Below, piece by piece: positions 27,966-35,488 of a stretch of DNA of 64,000 nucleotides. This DNA is from Hydrogenophaga sp. (GTDB lineage Bacteria; Pseudomonadota; Gammaproteobacteria; Burkholderiales; Burkholderiaceae_C): assembly GCA_011391595.1 (NCBI GenBank), contig JAABQG010000009.1, positions 1 to 64,000 of the forward strand. The letters are read 5' to 3'. Both the position numbers and the translations under genes were made by a program. Every line of letters begins with the position of its first letter. Within the stretch, counting starts at the first letter, position 1. The notes beneath the pieces were generated by a model. The model saw only the letters and a program-made list of their open reading frames with translations, searched no databases and had not been told where the DNA came from.

Positions 27966-28442
27966 TCACCCCGCGCTGGCGCCGAGCCGTCGAAGAGTCT
28001 CGGCGTCAGGTTGGCCCTGGTAGAAGACCTTGAGCGCTTTGGCGAAGCACGGTTCGTCGGGCGCGACCGCATGAAACAGGGTGAGGCACGACCGGAACTT
28101 CATCGCATCCACTTCACCCAGTATCTCGACAGCCGTGCGATCGGCATGGCCGAGGATGGCGTGGACGCAGGCCACCAGTCTTGGGCCCAGGACGGGATGG
28201 GCCAGGTAGGCCGCCGCTTCGGCGCGGCCGGCGATCCCATACTCACGTGCCATCGCGCTCCTACCCAGCTCCAGCAGTTGCGGCAGGATGTACCAGATCC
28301 AGTGCGTCCGCTTGCGCCCGGCCTTGAGTTCGGCCAGCGCTTGCGCATAGTCCCGATCCTGGGCGCGGACAAAACGGTCAAGGTTGGCGAGTGGCTGCAT
28401 TTTGGCGGAAGGGTGTGCCGCGTTACCGCTGTTGCCTGACAT
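27966..28442 (-). CDS. DUF1810 protein
   Basis: A 158-residue protein of the DUF1810 family (related to NADAR-like folds). It contains LDRFVRAQDRDYAQALAELKAG, HWIWYILPQL, SAMAREYGI, AAAYLAHPVLGPRL and DAMKFRSCLTLF, all family landmarks. The function is unknown; helical ADP-ribose-type binding has been suggested for relatives. The start at 28442 lies 17 bases after the stop of the upstream yhhN-like gene, so they are likely co-transcribed. The 295 bases downstream (27671-27965) hold no gene. Confidence 0.85.
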   Translation of the reverse strand: MSGNSGNAAHPSAKMQPLANLDRFVRAQDRDYAQALAELKAGRKRTHWIWYILPQLLELGRSAMAREYGIAGRAEAAAYLAHPVLGPRLVACVHAILGHADRTAVEILGEVDAMKFRSCLTLFHAVAPDEPCFAKALKVFYQGQPDAETLRRLGASAG

Positions 28443-28459
28443 TGCACGACAAGACGTGT

Positions 28460-29119
28460 TCAGCCGGCCGCCGTAGCGGTCGCCACCGTCCAGGCCAGCA
28501 CGAGCTGGGCCACAAAGTACGTCGGCCAGCCCCACAGCCGGTTGACATAGCCTTGCTTCACGAAGCGGTCTCGCGCGACCGAGAGATCGGAGGCGGTGAA
28601 CAGCAACGCACCGACCAGCACGGCCCAGCGTTGCGAAGCGAAGGCGTGCCCTGCCGCGGCCACGCACATGGCAAGGATGACGACGACATACGCCAGCACC
28701 GGGCCCTTGAACTCTTTTGGCGCATTCGGCATCAACCAGCGCAGCACCACGGCGCCAAACAACCCAGCCACGACGACGGCCACGACCATGGCCGGGACGG
28801 ACAGCGCGCTCGACAGGAACGCTGCGGCAAACAGCACATGCGACAGCAGAAAGGCGCCCAGCCCGCCCATGAACGCCTTGGGCGCGCGGGAGAGCAGCAA
28901 GGCATCGCCCATCCATCCGAGCACCAGCGCGCCCAGAATCAACTGCCCATAGGTTGACCCAGTCGCGCCGAGCGCGACCGCAACCCCCACGAAGCAGGTG
29001 CTGGCAGTAAGCTTGGCGATGACACGCCCAAGCGGCAACTCCTTGCGATCAACGACCAGGAGAACGATTACCGAAACAAGGCAGGCGGCGGTCAGGGTGA
29101 CGGGAGAGAGCATAGGCAT
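28460..29119 (-). CDS. lysoplasmalogenase-like YhhN membrane protein
   Basis: A 219-residue integral membrane protein with about seven or eight hydrophobic segments. LGWMGDALLLSRAPKAFMGGLGAFLLSHVLFAAAF and GALLFTASDLSVARDRF match the YhhN/TMEM86 family; the conserved acidic residues in GWMGDALL and SDLSVARDRF are present. Human TMEM86B hydrolyses the vinyl-ether bond of lysoplasmalogen; the bacterial substrate is unclear. The start is placed at 29119; an ATG two codons later is equally possible. Confidence 0.82.
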   Translation of the reverse strand: MPMLSPVTLTAACLVSVIVLLVVDRKELPLGRVIAKLTASTCFVGVAVALGATGSTYGQLILGALVLGWMGDALLLSRAPKAFMGGLGAFLLSHVLFAAAFLSSALSVPAMVVAVVVAGLFGAVVLRWLMPNAPKEFKGPVLAYVVVILAMCVAAAGHAFASQRWAVLVGALLFTASDLSVARDRFVKQGYVNRLWGWPTYFVAQLVLAWTVATATAAG

Positions 29120-29174
29120 GGACCGGGTTGTGAAAGTGGTGTCTGGCCGCAATCAAGCTTGTTCGGAAAAAGCG

Positions 29175-29660
29175 CTAATCCTCGTTTCGCCTCGCACTGG
29201 CGAGGGCAATGGCAACCGCAAGTGCAAATGCGAAAAGCAACAACCACTTCGCAGATGCAGCCATCGCAGCCAGAGAATAGGGCCAGGTGACGCCAAACCG
29301 GGGCACCTCCGTGAGCCAAAGGTGAAGCGCATTCTCCACCGCATCAAATGCCGCCGCAAGCGGCAGCGCCCAGGCAAGCCAGCGGCGGTACTGGGGCTGC
29401 AGCGCGCCAAACAGCTGCGTCCGCATCGTCAGCAGGTAGCCGAACAGCCCATAGCCCACCAGCAGCGCATAGTCGGCCGGCAGATGCATCCTGAACCGGT
29501 GAAGCGGCTCGCCCGTCCACTGGTGCACCACCTCGCCGAACGCGCGGGGCGTGAAGGCGAACTGCAACGCCAGAATGTTCGGCTGCAACGGCGCCAGGTA
29601 CCAGGCGATCGCGCACAACAGGGCCAGTGCCGCAACGCCGGTGAGCCAGACCAGATGCAT
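29175..29660 (-). CDS. hypothetical four-span membrane protein
   Basis: 161 residues with about four hydrophobic segments: one at the N terminus (LVWLTGVAALALLCAIAWYL), one near 70-90 (DYALLVGYGLFGYLL), one near 105-120 (WLAWALPLAAAFDAVENALH) and one near the C terminus. The FDAVENALHLWL element with paired acidic residue and His may be functional, but I do not recognise the family. It lies 55 bases upstream of the YhhN-like gene, probably in the same transcript. Confidence 0.65.
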   Translation of the reverse strand: MHLVWLTGVAALALLCAIAWYLAPLQPNILALQFAFTPRAFGEVVHQWTGEPLHRFRMHLPADYALLVGYGLFGYLLTMRTQLFGALQPQYRRWLAWALPLAAAFDAVENALHLWLTEVPRFGVTWPYSLAAMAASAKWLLLFAFALAVAIALASARRNED

Positions 29661-29750
29661 GGTGGATCGTCTCCGCAAAATAACCGTTTCAGCGCAGCGT
29701 CAGCGTCTCAGCGGCGGCGTATCGACGCGGGAGTCCGGAACCGTCGCAGC

Positions 29751-29773
29751 AAAAAAGCGCCGCTTCCTCGGCG
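29751..29773 (-). terminator. candidate intrinsic terminator downstream of the deaminase gene
   Basis: On the minus strand a 5-bp CGCCG/CGGCG stem with a 6-base loop is followed by C and a run of six T. It is 127 bases beyond the deaminase stop. The stem is short, so efficiency is doubtful. Confidence 0.45.
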
Positions 29774-29899
29774 TTCCCGTCGTGCCAGATGCAGAGGATT
29801 TTTTCGCGCTCTTTGTCATGCCACTTCTCGAGACGGTTGGAGCTTCGTTACTCGTGAAATTGCTGCCTGATCCCAGAACCCCTTGCGAACTGTCAGGCG

Positions 29900-30352
29900 T
29901 CATCTGGCAGCCAGGCTAGGAACGCCTGCGTCAGAGAGTGTGGACCCGAAGTACATGCGACTGACACCCGCTCGTGCCGCGGCCGCCTCGCATGCACGAC
30001 ACGGCCGCGACGTGGAATACAGGGTGGCGCCATCGAGCATCTCGCGGCCCAGTTTTCGCTGGGCATCGCGAATGGCCTCGCGCTCAGCGTGCGCATCAGG
30101 ATTCTGGTTCTTGACGACCCTGCTTGGGCCTTCCCCCATAAGCGCCCCATTGAGTACAAGTACCGCTCCGTAGGGTTGATCACCCCATGATTCTGCGAGG
30201 CGCTTCATCTCCGCTGCAGCCTCGAACCACCGCCGCTCAGGTTCGACCTTGTGACCCTGCGCTCGACCCGCGGAGGTACACGTGGCAAAGAACAGTGCCA
30301 CCGCTGCGGAAATGACCGTTCGGCGATCGTAGTGAGGAGCTTCGCGGCGCAC
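29900..30352 (-). CDS. exported cytidine-deaminase-fold protein with Tat-like leader
   Basis: 150 residues. The zinc-dependent deaminase motifs are complete: HAE (His88, Glu90) and PCRAC (Cys118, Cys121). The N terminus carries DRR followed by a hydrophobic stretch (TVISAAVALFFA) and GRAQG, a twin-arginine-like signal peptide, so the enzyme would fold with zinc before export. The base or nucleoside acted on is unknown; guanine/CMP deaminase-like is the nearest class. The start is a GTG only about ten bases after the attC-like core site, a placement typical of integron cassette genes. Confidence 0.78.
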   Translation of the reverse strand: MRREAPHYDRRTVISAAVALFFATCTSAGRAQGHKVEPERRWFEAAAEMKRLAESWGDQPYGAVLVLNGALMGEGPSRVVKNQNPDAHAEREAIRDAQRKLGREMLDGATLYSTSRPCRACEAAAARAGVSRMYFGSTLSDAGVPSLAAR

Positions 30353-30361
30353 GCTGGCTCT

Positions 30362-30419
30362 CGTTAACGTTCGTGTTCAGCGGCTGCCGAAGGCAGTCCG
30401 CTGGCACGCGGGGTTAGGC
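30362..30419 (-). mobile_element. attC: attC-like integron recombination site
   Basis: On the minus strand the site opens with GCCTAAC, an exact match to the R'' consensus RYYYAAC, and closes with ACGTTAAC containing the complementary GTT core. Between them is CAGCGG-A-CTGCC-TTC-GGCAG-CCGCTG, an 11-bp stem with one unpaired A, the extrahelical base expected of attC sites. Length (about 58 bases) and layout resemble short attC sites such as that of aadA cassettes. R' (GTTAACG) departs from GTTRRRY at its end. It lies 65 bases beyond yoeB. Seen by eye only. Confidence 0.7.
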
Positions 30420-30484
30420 CTCGAGGTTCGGTTCCACCGCAGAGCACAGCTTTGAATTGCTTGAATTGCGCACGACAAGCCCAT

Positions 30485-30748
30485 TCACTCATAGTGCGTC
30501 CACATTCGCAAGACACGAATGACTCTTTCCTTGGTGAAGACCTCATACACAATGCGGTGCTGAATATTGATGCGGCGCGAGTATGCCCCCGCAAGATCTC
30601 CAACCAACTTCTCATAGGGTGGTGGATTTTTTAGTGGATTGGTCGCAAGAACTTCAAGTAGTTCTTGCGCCTTCGGTTTGAGTCCGCAGGCGGCAAGCTT
30701 CTTGGCATCTTTGAGCGCCTGCTTGGCAAAAACGATCTCCCAACTCAC
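30485..30748 (-). CDS. yoeB: YoeB/Txe-family mRNA interferase toxin
   Basis: An 87-residue RelE-superfamily toxin that would cleave mRNA on the ribosome. A GTG at 30748 gives the family start MSWEIVFAKQALKDAKKL and overlaps the antitoxin stop as GTGA. PPPYEKLVGDL, AYSRRINIQHRIVYEV and the terminal WTHYE hold the Glu, Arg and C-terminal His expected for catalysis. It is followed by an attC-like site, so the pair may be a mobile cassette. Confidence 0.9.
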   Translation of the reverse strand: MSWEIVFAKQALKDAKKLAACGLKPKAQELLEVLATNPLKNPPPYEKLVGDLAGAYSRRINIQHRIVYEVFTKERVIRVLRMWTHYE

Positions 30749-30987
30749 CACTTCAGTGCCTTCGCACTCTTTGCCAACGGTTCGGCCATGCCTGCCTTGA
30801 TGGATTCGCGCATACCTGGAACCGCAAGCAGGTACAAGGTTTCTTGTATGGCACTCCAGTCTTCAGCCGACAGCAAGACAGCGCTGGTGCGTCTTCCGGA
30901 AATGATGATTGGCTCATGAGACTCTGCCGTCTCGTCAATGATCCGGTAGAGGTTGGCGCGAGCTTCGCTGGCGGTAAGTGTATGCAT
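30745..30987 (-). CDS. yefM: YefM/Phd-family antitoxin
   Basis: An 80-residue antitoxin: MHTLTASEARANLYRIIDE and PIIISGRRTSAVLLSAEDW form the Phd/YefM DNA-binding dimer domain, and the C-terminal half is the flexible toxin-wrapping segment. It precedes and overlaps yoeB by four bases and would repress its own promoter. A palindrome upstream (31017-31032) may be the operator. Confidence 0.9.
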   Translation of the reverse strand: MHTLTASEARANLYRIIDETAESHEPIIISGRRTSAVLLSAEDWSAIQETLYLLAVPGMRESIKAGMAEPLAKSAKALKW

Positions 30988-31255
30988 TCAATTCCCCCTC
31001 AGAGTTAAGTAGAACAGTACGCAATTTCGTACGTTTTGTCAAACCTGAAATGTAGGCGAGGTTGTCCCCCATGTCCGGGTTGACGCCGAGCAGGAGGTAC
31101 ACGCCAGAGGTTTCCGTTTCCTCGCGGGCAAGAAGGTCGTCGAGCTCGTTTCTCGGTGCGGCGAGCGCTTTGCCGGTCCCGTGGGACACCTCACTGACAC
31201 GAAGGCGGCGGGCATCTCCATGCGGCAGGAAGAGCTTGATCGTTGCAGATGTCAT
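30935..31255 (-). pseudogene. truncated GIY-YIG/DUF4357-type protein (N-terminal fragment)
   Basis: The frame from 31255 begins MTSATIKLFLPHGD and continues with GTGKALAAPRNELDDLLARE and SGVYLLLGVNPDMGDNLAYIS, which is the N terminus of the GIY-YIG nuclease proteins that end in DUF4357. Similarity stops near 31046, right at the second nuclease motif, and the frame then runs through unrelated sequence into yefM to stop at 30935. The rest of the gene (typically over 200 codons) is missing, so this is a remnant cut off by whatever brought in the toxin-antitoxin pair. Confidence 0.7.
31017..31032. promoter_or_regulatory. candidate operator of yefM-yoeB
   Basis: A palindrome GTACG-N6-CGTAC lies 30 bases upstream of the yefM start. 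E. coli YefM binds palindromes with a TGTACA core; the GTAC core here is similar. Binding is inferred from position and symmetry only. Confidence 0.35.
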
Positions 31256-31370
31256 GCGTGACCATAGCCTCGCCATCGAAAGATCATGTGCTTGCCGGGT
31301 TCGCTTCTTCTGCGACGGAGCCCGCTCAGATGGCGACATGAGCGCCTGTGGCGGCATTGAAGCCTGCGCA

Positions 31371-31460
31371 CAGCAGCGGCGTCAGGTGGCGCACTTCGCC
31401 GCCGCTTTCCATGTCGCGCTGCCGGGCTGCTGGCGCTCGGTGACGAGGCCACAGGTGCGC
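31371..31460 (-). pseudogene. scrap of a second dnaE2 3' end
   Basis: This stretch aligns with the 3' part of the intact dnaE2 (32110-32186 joined to 32319-32360) with scattered mismatches. Two internal deletions separate them: 24 bases, between copies of TCAGGT, and 136 bases, between copies of TGCC; the second breaks the frame. Encoded pieces such as RDMESGGEVRHL and the ERQQPG segment are recognisable. It cannot make a functional product. Confidence 0.75.
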
Positions 31461-31482
31461 CGCCCTCTGCGATGGCGAGTGC

Positions 31483-31944
31483 CTATTTGGCCGCTTTGAC
31501 GAGCGCATGGAGCTCACGCTGCATGGCCTGCTGCTCTTTGATCGACTTCACGAGGCGTTTGTCCGCCTCGCTGGCAATTTGGCGCAGGAGCTTGGCGTCC
31601 GGGTCCTTCCAGTCGCCGCCGGAGTTCCGCGCCATGTGCGCCACTGCACGCGCGAACTCCGCCAGGCTCGATTCGTTGCTGCCGCCGCGGGCGGGCATCG
31701 CGCGCACACCCACCCATGCGTGCCCGGTCAAGACATGCTGACCCTCGGCGATCAGCGGCGCCCATGCCGCCCGATCACCAACTTTCGGCGCATGCGCCAC
31801 GCCGGTTTCGTGGCAGGCCATGCAAACCGATTTGTAGACCTGCTCGCCGGATTTTTTGCCTTGCAGGAGAGTCGACTGCGCCGAAGCGGCATGACAGAAA
31901 AGGAGTGCGATTGCTGGTGCGAAAAGGCGTGTGTGAATTGACAT
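31483..31944 (-). CDS. class I c-type cytochrome (c5-like)
   Basis: A 153-residue periplasmic monoheme cytochrome. The start at 31944 (MSIHTRLFAPAIALLFC) gives a signal peptide cleaved near SAQS; a longer frame to 32034 lacks this feature. The heme site is CMACH (Cys41, Cys44, His45), with a candidate Met ligand in AMPARGGS, typical of the cytochrome c5/c555 group. A helical Lys/Glu-rich C-terminal tail (ADKRLVKSIKEQQAMQREL) extends beyond the usual domain. The electron partner is unknown. Confidence 0.85.
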   Translation of the reverse strand: MSIHTRLFAPAIALLFCHAASAQSTLLQGKKSGEQVYKSVCMACHETGVAHAPKVGDRAAWAPLIAEGQHVLTGHAWVGVRAMPARGGSNESSLAEFARAVAHMARNSGGDWKDPDAKLLRQIASEADKRLVKSIKEQQAMQRELHALVKAAK

Positions 31945-32073
31945 GGCAGGAATGCGGGTTGAATGTGAAGTTTCGGGCATGGACGCAAGAACAGGCGTCA
32001 GACAAACGTTACCGTAATCCGTAGCACCTCGCAAATACCCCGCTTGGTATCAAGAATCCGGTGCCTGCACCCC

Positions 32074-35000
32074 TCACCGGAAATCCCGGCTCCCCGTCAT
32101 CAGGTCGCCCAGTAGCGGCGTCAGGTCGCGCAGGCGCGTGGCGATCAGGTGGCGCACTTCGCCGCCACTTTCCGCGTCGCGCTGCCAGGTGCCTTGCACC
32201 GCCAGCAGGCGGGCGTGCACCAGCTCGCGGCGCTGGCGCTCGCGCAGGGCTTTCCAGACGATGACGTTGACGGTGCCGGTCTCGTCCTCCAGCGTCACGA
32301 AGGTCACTCCCTTGGCGGTGCCGGGCTGCTGGCGCACGGTGACGATGCCGCAGGCGCGCGTGGGGGTGCCGTCGGGCAGGTTGCGCAGCTGGGCGGCGGT
32401 GAGCAGCTTCCAGCGGGCCAGTTCAGGGCGCAGCAGGGCCAGCGGGTGGCGGCGCAGGGTGAGGCCGGTGGCGGCGTAGTCGTGGGCGATGGCCTCGCCC
32501 TCCCCGGCTTCGATCAGCGCCAGGGGCAGCTCGTGGGTGGGCGCTTCGCGCAGCAGTTCGGGCGCGCGGTGCAGGGCCGAGGCGTCCCATACCTGCTGGC
32601 GGCGGTGGCCCGAGAGGGCGGTCAGCGCGTCGGCGGCGGCCAGGGCTTTGAGGTCGCCGGCGTCCAGGGCGGCGCGCAGGGCGAGGTCTTCGGTGGTGGT
32701 GAAGGGGTGGTGTTGGCGGGCGGCGAGGATGCGTTGTGCTGCAGTGTTGGTGAGGCTGGCGACCAAACGCAGGCCTAGGCGGACGGGGGGTTGGGGAGCT
32801 TTTGATGCAGCCTCTTGGCCCGGATTGGGGAAATTGGGGTCAGAGCCCGATTTCGTCGTGAAGGCCTGGGGTTGATCAAGGTTCTGCGGGATGACGAAAT
32901 CGGGATCCGACCCCCATTTGGTGGCGGGATCCGACCCCAATTTCCTTCGAACCGCCGCACCTTGTTCCTCCAGCGTGCAGTCCCAGTCGCTGGTGGTGAC
33001 GTCGATGGGGCGGACTTCGACTTGGTGCCGGCGGGCGTCCTGCACGAGCTGGCTGGGGGTGTAGAAGCCCAGGGGCTGGCTGTTGAGCATGGCGGCGAGG
33101 AAGGCGGCGGGCTCGTGGCGCTTGAGCCAGCAGCTGACCCACACCAGCAGCGCAAAGCTGGCGGCGTGGCTTTCGGGGAAGCCGTATTCGCCGAAGCCTT
33201 CGATCTGGTGGAAGATGCCCTGCGCGAATTCGGCCGTGTAGCCGCGCTCGACCATGCCGCCGACGATGCGATCAAAGAACTTGTGCACGCCGCCCTTGCG
33301 CTTCCAGGCGGCCATGGAGCGGCGCAGGCTGTCGGCCTCGCCGGCGCTGAAGCCCGCGGCCAGCATGGCGATCTGCATCACCTGCTCCTGGAAGATGGGC
33401 ACGCCCAGGGTGCGGCCCAGCGCCTCGCGCAGCGCCTCCTGCGGGTACTCCACCGGCTCCAGCCCCTGGCGCCGGCGCAGGTAGGGTTGGACCATGCCGC
33501 CCTGGATGGGGCCGGGCCGCACGATGGCCACCTCGATCACCAGGTCGTAGAAGCAGCGGGGTTTCAGGCGCGGCAGCATGCTCATCTGCGCGCGGCTTTC
33601 GATCTGGAACACGCCCACGGTGTCGGCGGCGCAGATCATGTCCCAGGTGGCGGGGTCGTCGCCGGGGATGTCCTGCATGCGGAAGTCCACGCCGCGGCGC
33701 GCGCCGACCAGCGCCAGACACCGGCGGATGGCGCTGAGCATGCCCAGGGCCAGCACGTCCACCTTGAGCAGGCCCACGGCGTCGAGGTCGTCCTTGTCCC
33801 ACTGGATGATGGAGCGATCAGGCATGGCGGCGTTTTCCACGGGCACCAGGCGCGTGAGCAGGCCCTGCGTCAGCACGAAGCCGCCCACGTGCTGGCTCAG
33901 GTGGCGCGGAAAGTTGATCAGCCGCGCGGCCACTTCCAGCCACTGGCACACGCGCAGGTCATCGGGGTCCAGGCCGGCGTCGCGCACACGCTGGGCCGCA
34001 CCCTCGCTGCCGTCGAACCAGTAATGCTCCTTGGCCAGCGCGTCGATCTGGTCAGGCGCGATGCCCAGCGCCCGGCCCGCGTCGCGCAGCGCGCTACGCG
34101 CTCGCCAGCTGATGACCACGGCGGTCAGCGCGGCGCGGTCGCGGCCGTATTTGGCGTAGATGTACTGGATGACTTCCTCGCGCCGCTGGTGCTCGAAATC
34201 GACGTCGATGTCGGGCGGCTCGTTGCGCTCGCGGCTGATGAAGCGCTCGAACAGCACGCTCAGGCGCGCGGGGTCCACCTCGGTCACGCCCAGGCAGTAG
34301 CAGACGGCCGAGTTGGCCGCCGAGCCGCGCCCCTGGCACAGGATGCCGCGCCCGCGCGCAAAGCGCACCAGGTCGTGCACGGTGAGGAAGTACATCTCGT
34401 ACTTCAGCTCGGCAATCAGCGCCAGCTCGTGCTCGATCTGCTTTTGCACGGGGGCCGGCACGCCGGCGGGGTAGCGCACGCGGGCGCCCTCCTCGGTGTG
34501 GTGGCGCAGGGTCTGCGCGGGCGTGGTGCCGGGCAGCACGGTTTCCATCGGGTACTGGTAGCGCAGCTCGTCCAGGCTGAAGCTGCAGCGCGCGGCGATG
34601 ACGGCGGTGTGGGCCAGCAGCTCGGGCGGGTAGAGCGCGGCCAGGCGCAGGCGCGGGCGCAGGTGCGCCTCGGCGTTGGGCTGCAGGCCGAAGCCGCACT
34701 GCGCCACCGGTGTGCCCAGGCGCACGGCGGTGAGCACGTCGTGCAGCACCTTGCGCGAGCGCACGTGCATGACCACGTCACCGGCGGCGACCAGCGGCAC
34801 GCCGGTGCGGGTCGAGGCTTCTTCAATCTGCGTGAGCCACAGGTAGTCGTCCAGACCGTGCAACAACTCGGCCGCCAGCCAGAAATGGGGGCCAAATTGG
34901 CACCTTCCCATCGTCAGTCGGTCACAGAGTGCTTCCAGAGTGATAGCACTTCGGGTGAGCCGGTCCGGCGCCAGGAGGATCTCGCAGTCTTGCAGGCGAT

Positions 35001-35391
35001 CGGCGGTGACGTCATGCCAGCCCAGGCGGTACTCGCCCTTAGGCGCGGCGCGGCGGCCGGCGGTAATGAACTCGCAGAGATGGCCCCAGCCATTCAGGTT
35101 GCGTGCCAGCGCGATCAGGCGAAAGCGCCCGTCGCCGCCGTCGAGCACGAATTCGCTGCCGGCCAGCAGCTTGAGGCCGAGCTTCTTCGCCTCCGCATGC
35201 GCGCGCACCAGCCCCGCCACCGAGCATTCGTCGGTGATGGCCAGCGCGGTGTAGCCCAGCGCATGGGCGCGCGCCACCAGTTCCTCGGCGTGCGAGGCGC
35301 CGACCTGGAAGCTGAAGTTGGTGCGGCAATGCAGCTCCGCATAGGCGGGAAGGCCGGGGAAGCCGGCGGAAACCGGTAACGGGGTAACCAT
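32074..35391 (-). CDS. dnaE2: error-prone DNA polymerase DnaE2
   Basis: A 1105-residue C-family polymerase alpha subunit of the DnaE2/ImuC type, the catalytic member of the SOS mutasome. It has an N-terminal PHP domain (AELHCRTNFSFQVGASH), the polymerase core with CQGRGSAANSAVCY, PDIDVDFEHQRREEVIQY and GLLKVDVLALGML, a helix-hairpin-helix region and a C-terminal OB fold (ACGIVTVRQQPGTAKGVTFV, ETGTVNVIVWK). Residues about 815-855 are an in-frame insertion encoded by a palindromic repeat (GSDPATKWGSDPDF, KSGSDPNF). It lies 97 bases downstream of imuB in the LexA-controlled operon. Confidence 0.95.
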   Translation of the reverse strand: MVTPLPVSAGFPGLPAYAELHCRTNFSFQVGASHAEELVARAHALGYTALAITDECSVAGLVRAHAEAKKLGLKLLAGSEFVLDGGDGRFRLIALARNLNGWGHLCEFITAGRRAAPKGEYRLGWHDVTADRLQDCEILLAPDRLTRSAITLEALCDRLTMGRCQFGPHFWLAAELLHGLDDYLWLTQIEEASTRTGVPLVAAGDVVMHVRSRKVLHDVLTAVRLGTPVAQCGFGLQPNAEAHLRPRLRLAALYPPELLAHTAVIAARCSFSLDELRYQYPMETVLPGTTPAQTLRHHTEEGARVRYPAGVPAPVQKQIEHELALIAELKYEMYFLTVHDLVRFARGRGILCQGRGSAANSAVCYCLGVTEVDPARLSVLFERFISRERNEPPDIDVDFEHQRREEVIQYIYAKYGRDRAALTAVVISWRARSALRDAGRALGIAPDQIDALAKEHYWFDGSEGAAQRVRDAGLDPDDLRVCQWLEVAARLINFPRHLSQHVGGFVLTQGLLTRLVPVENAAMPDRSIIQWDKDDLDAVGLLKVDVLALGMLSAIRRCLALVGARRGVDFRMQDIPGDDPATWDMICAADTVGVFQIESRAQMSMLPRLKPRCFYDLVIEVAIVRPGPIQGGMVQPYLRRRQGLEPVEYPQEALREALGRTLGVPIFQEQVMQIAMLAAGFSAGEADSLRRSMAAWKRKGGVHKFFDRIVGGMVERGYTAEFAQGIFHQIEGFGEYGFPESHAASFALLVWVSCWLKRHEPAAFLAAMLNSQPLGFYTPSQLVQDARRHQVEVRPIDVTTSDWDCTLEEQGAAVRRKLGSDPATKWGSDPDFVIPQNLDQPQAFTTKSGSDPNFPNPGQEAASKAPQPPVRLGLRLVASLTNTAAQRILAARQHHPFTTTEDLALRAALDAGDLKALAAADALTALSGHRRQQVWDASALHRAPELLREAPTHELPLALIEAGEGEAIAHDYAATGLTLRRHPLALLRPELARWKLLTAAQLRNLPDGTPTRACGIVTVRQQPGTAKGVTFVTLEDETGTVNVIVWKALRERQRRELVHARLLAVQGTWQRDAESGGEVRHLIATRLRDLTPLLGDLMTGSRDFR
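32830..32945. repeat. palindromic repeat inserted in frame in dnaE2
   Basis: Contains GAAATTGGGGTCAGAGCCCG on the plus strand and two near-copies on the minus strand (GGGGTCGGATCCCG type) at 32892-32919 and 32927-32945, separated by about 35 bases from the first. The arms form an imperfect inverted repeat. GGGGTCAGA/GGATCC palindromes of this kind recur in betaproteobacterial genomes; here the unit adds roughly 40 codons without breaking the frame. Confidence 0.65.
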
Positions 35392-35488
35392 GGCGAGGAT
35401 TCAGTCGGCGCCGGGCCGCCCCAAGCCGACTGCGGCACCCTCGGGGGGCAGCGCAGTACACGCAGTGACAAGCGTGGGAGCCGTCATG

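Noticed and set aside
29661..29720. A possible second attC site between the deaminase and the membrane protein gene
   Set aside because: The minus strand has CTGAAACGGTTA, similar to an attC right end, but no RYYYAAC left end and no matching stem were found.
32815..35379. 854-codon open frame opposite dnaE2
   Set aside because: Antisense shadow; low-complexity Ala/Gly/His-rich and without any domain, while dnaE2 on the other strand is complete.
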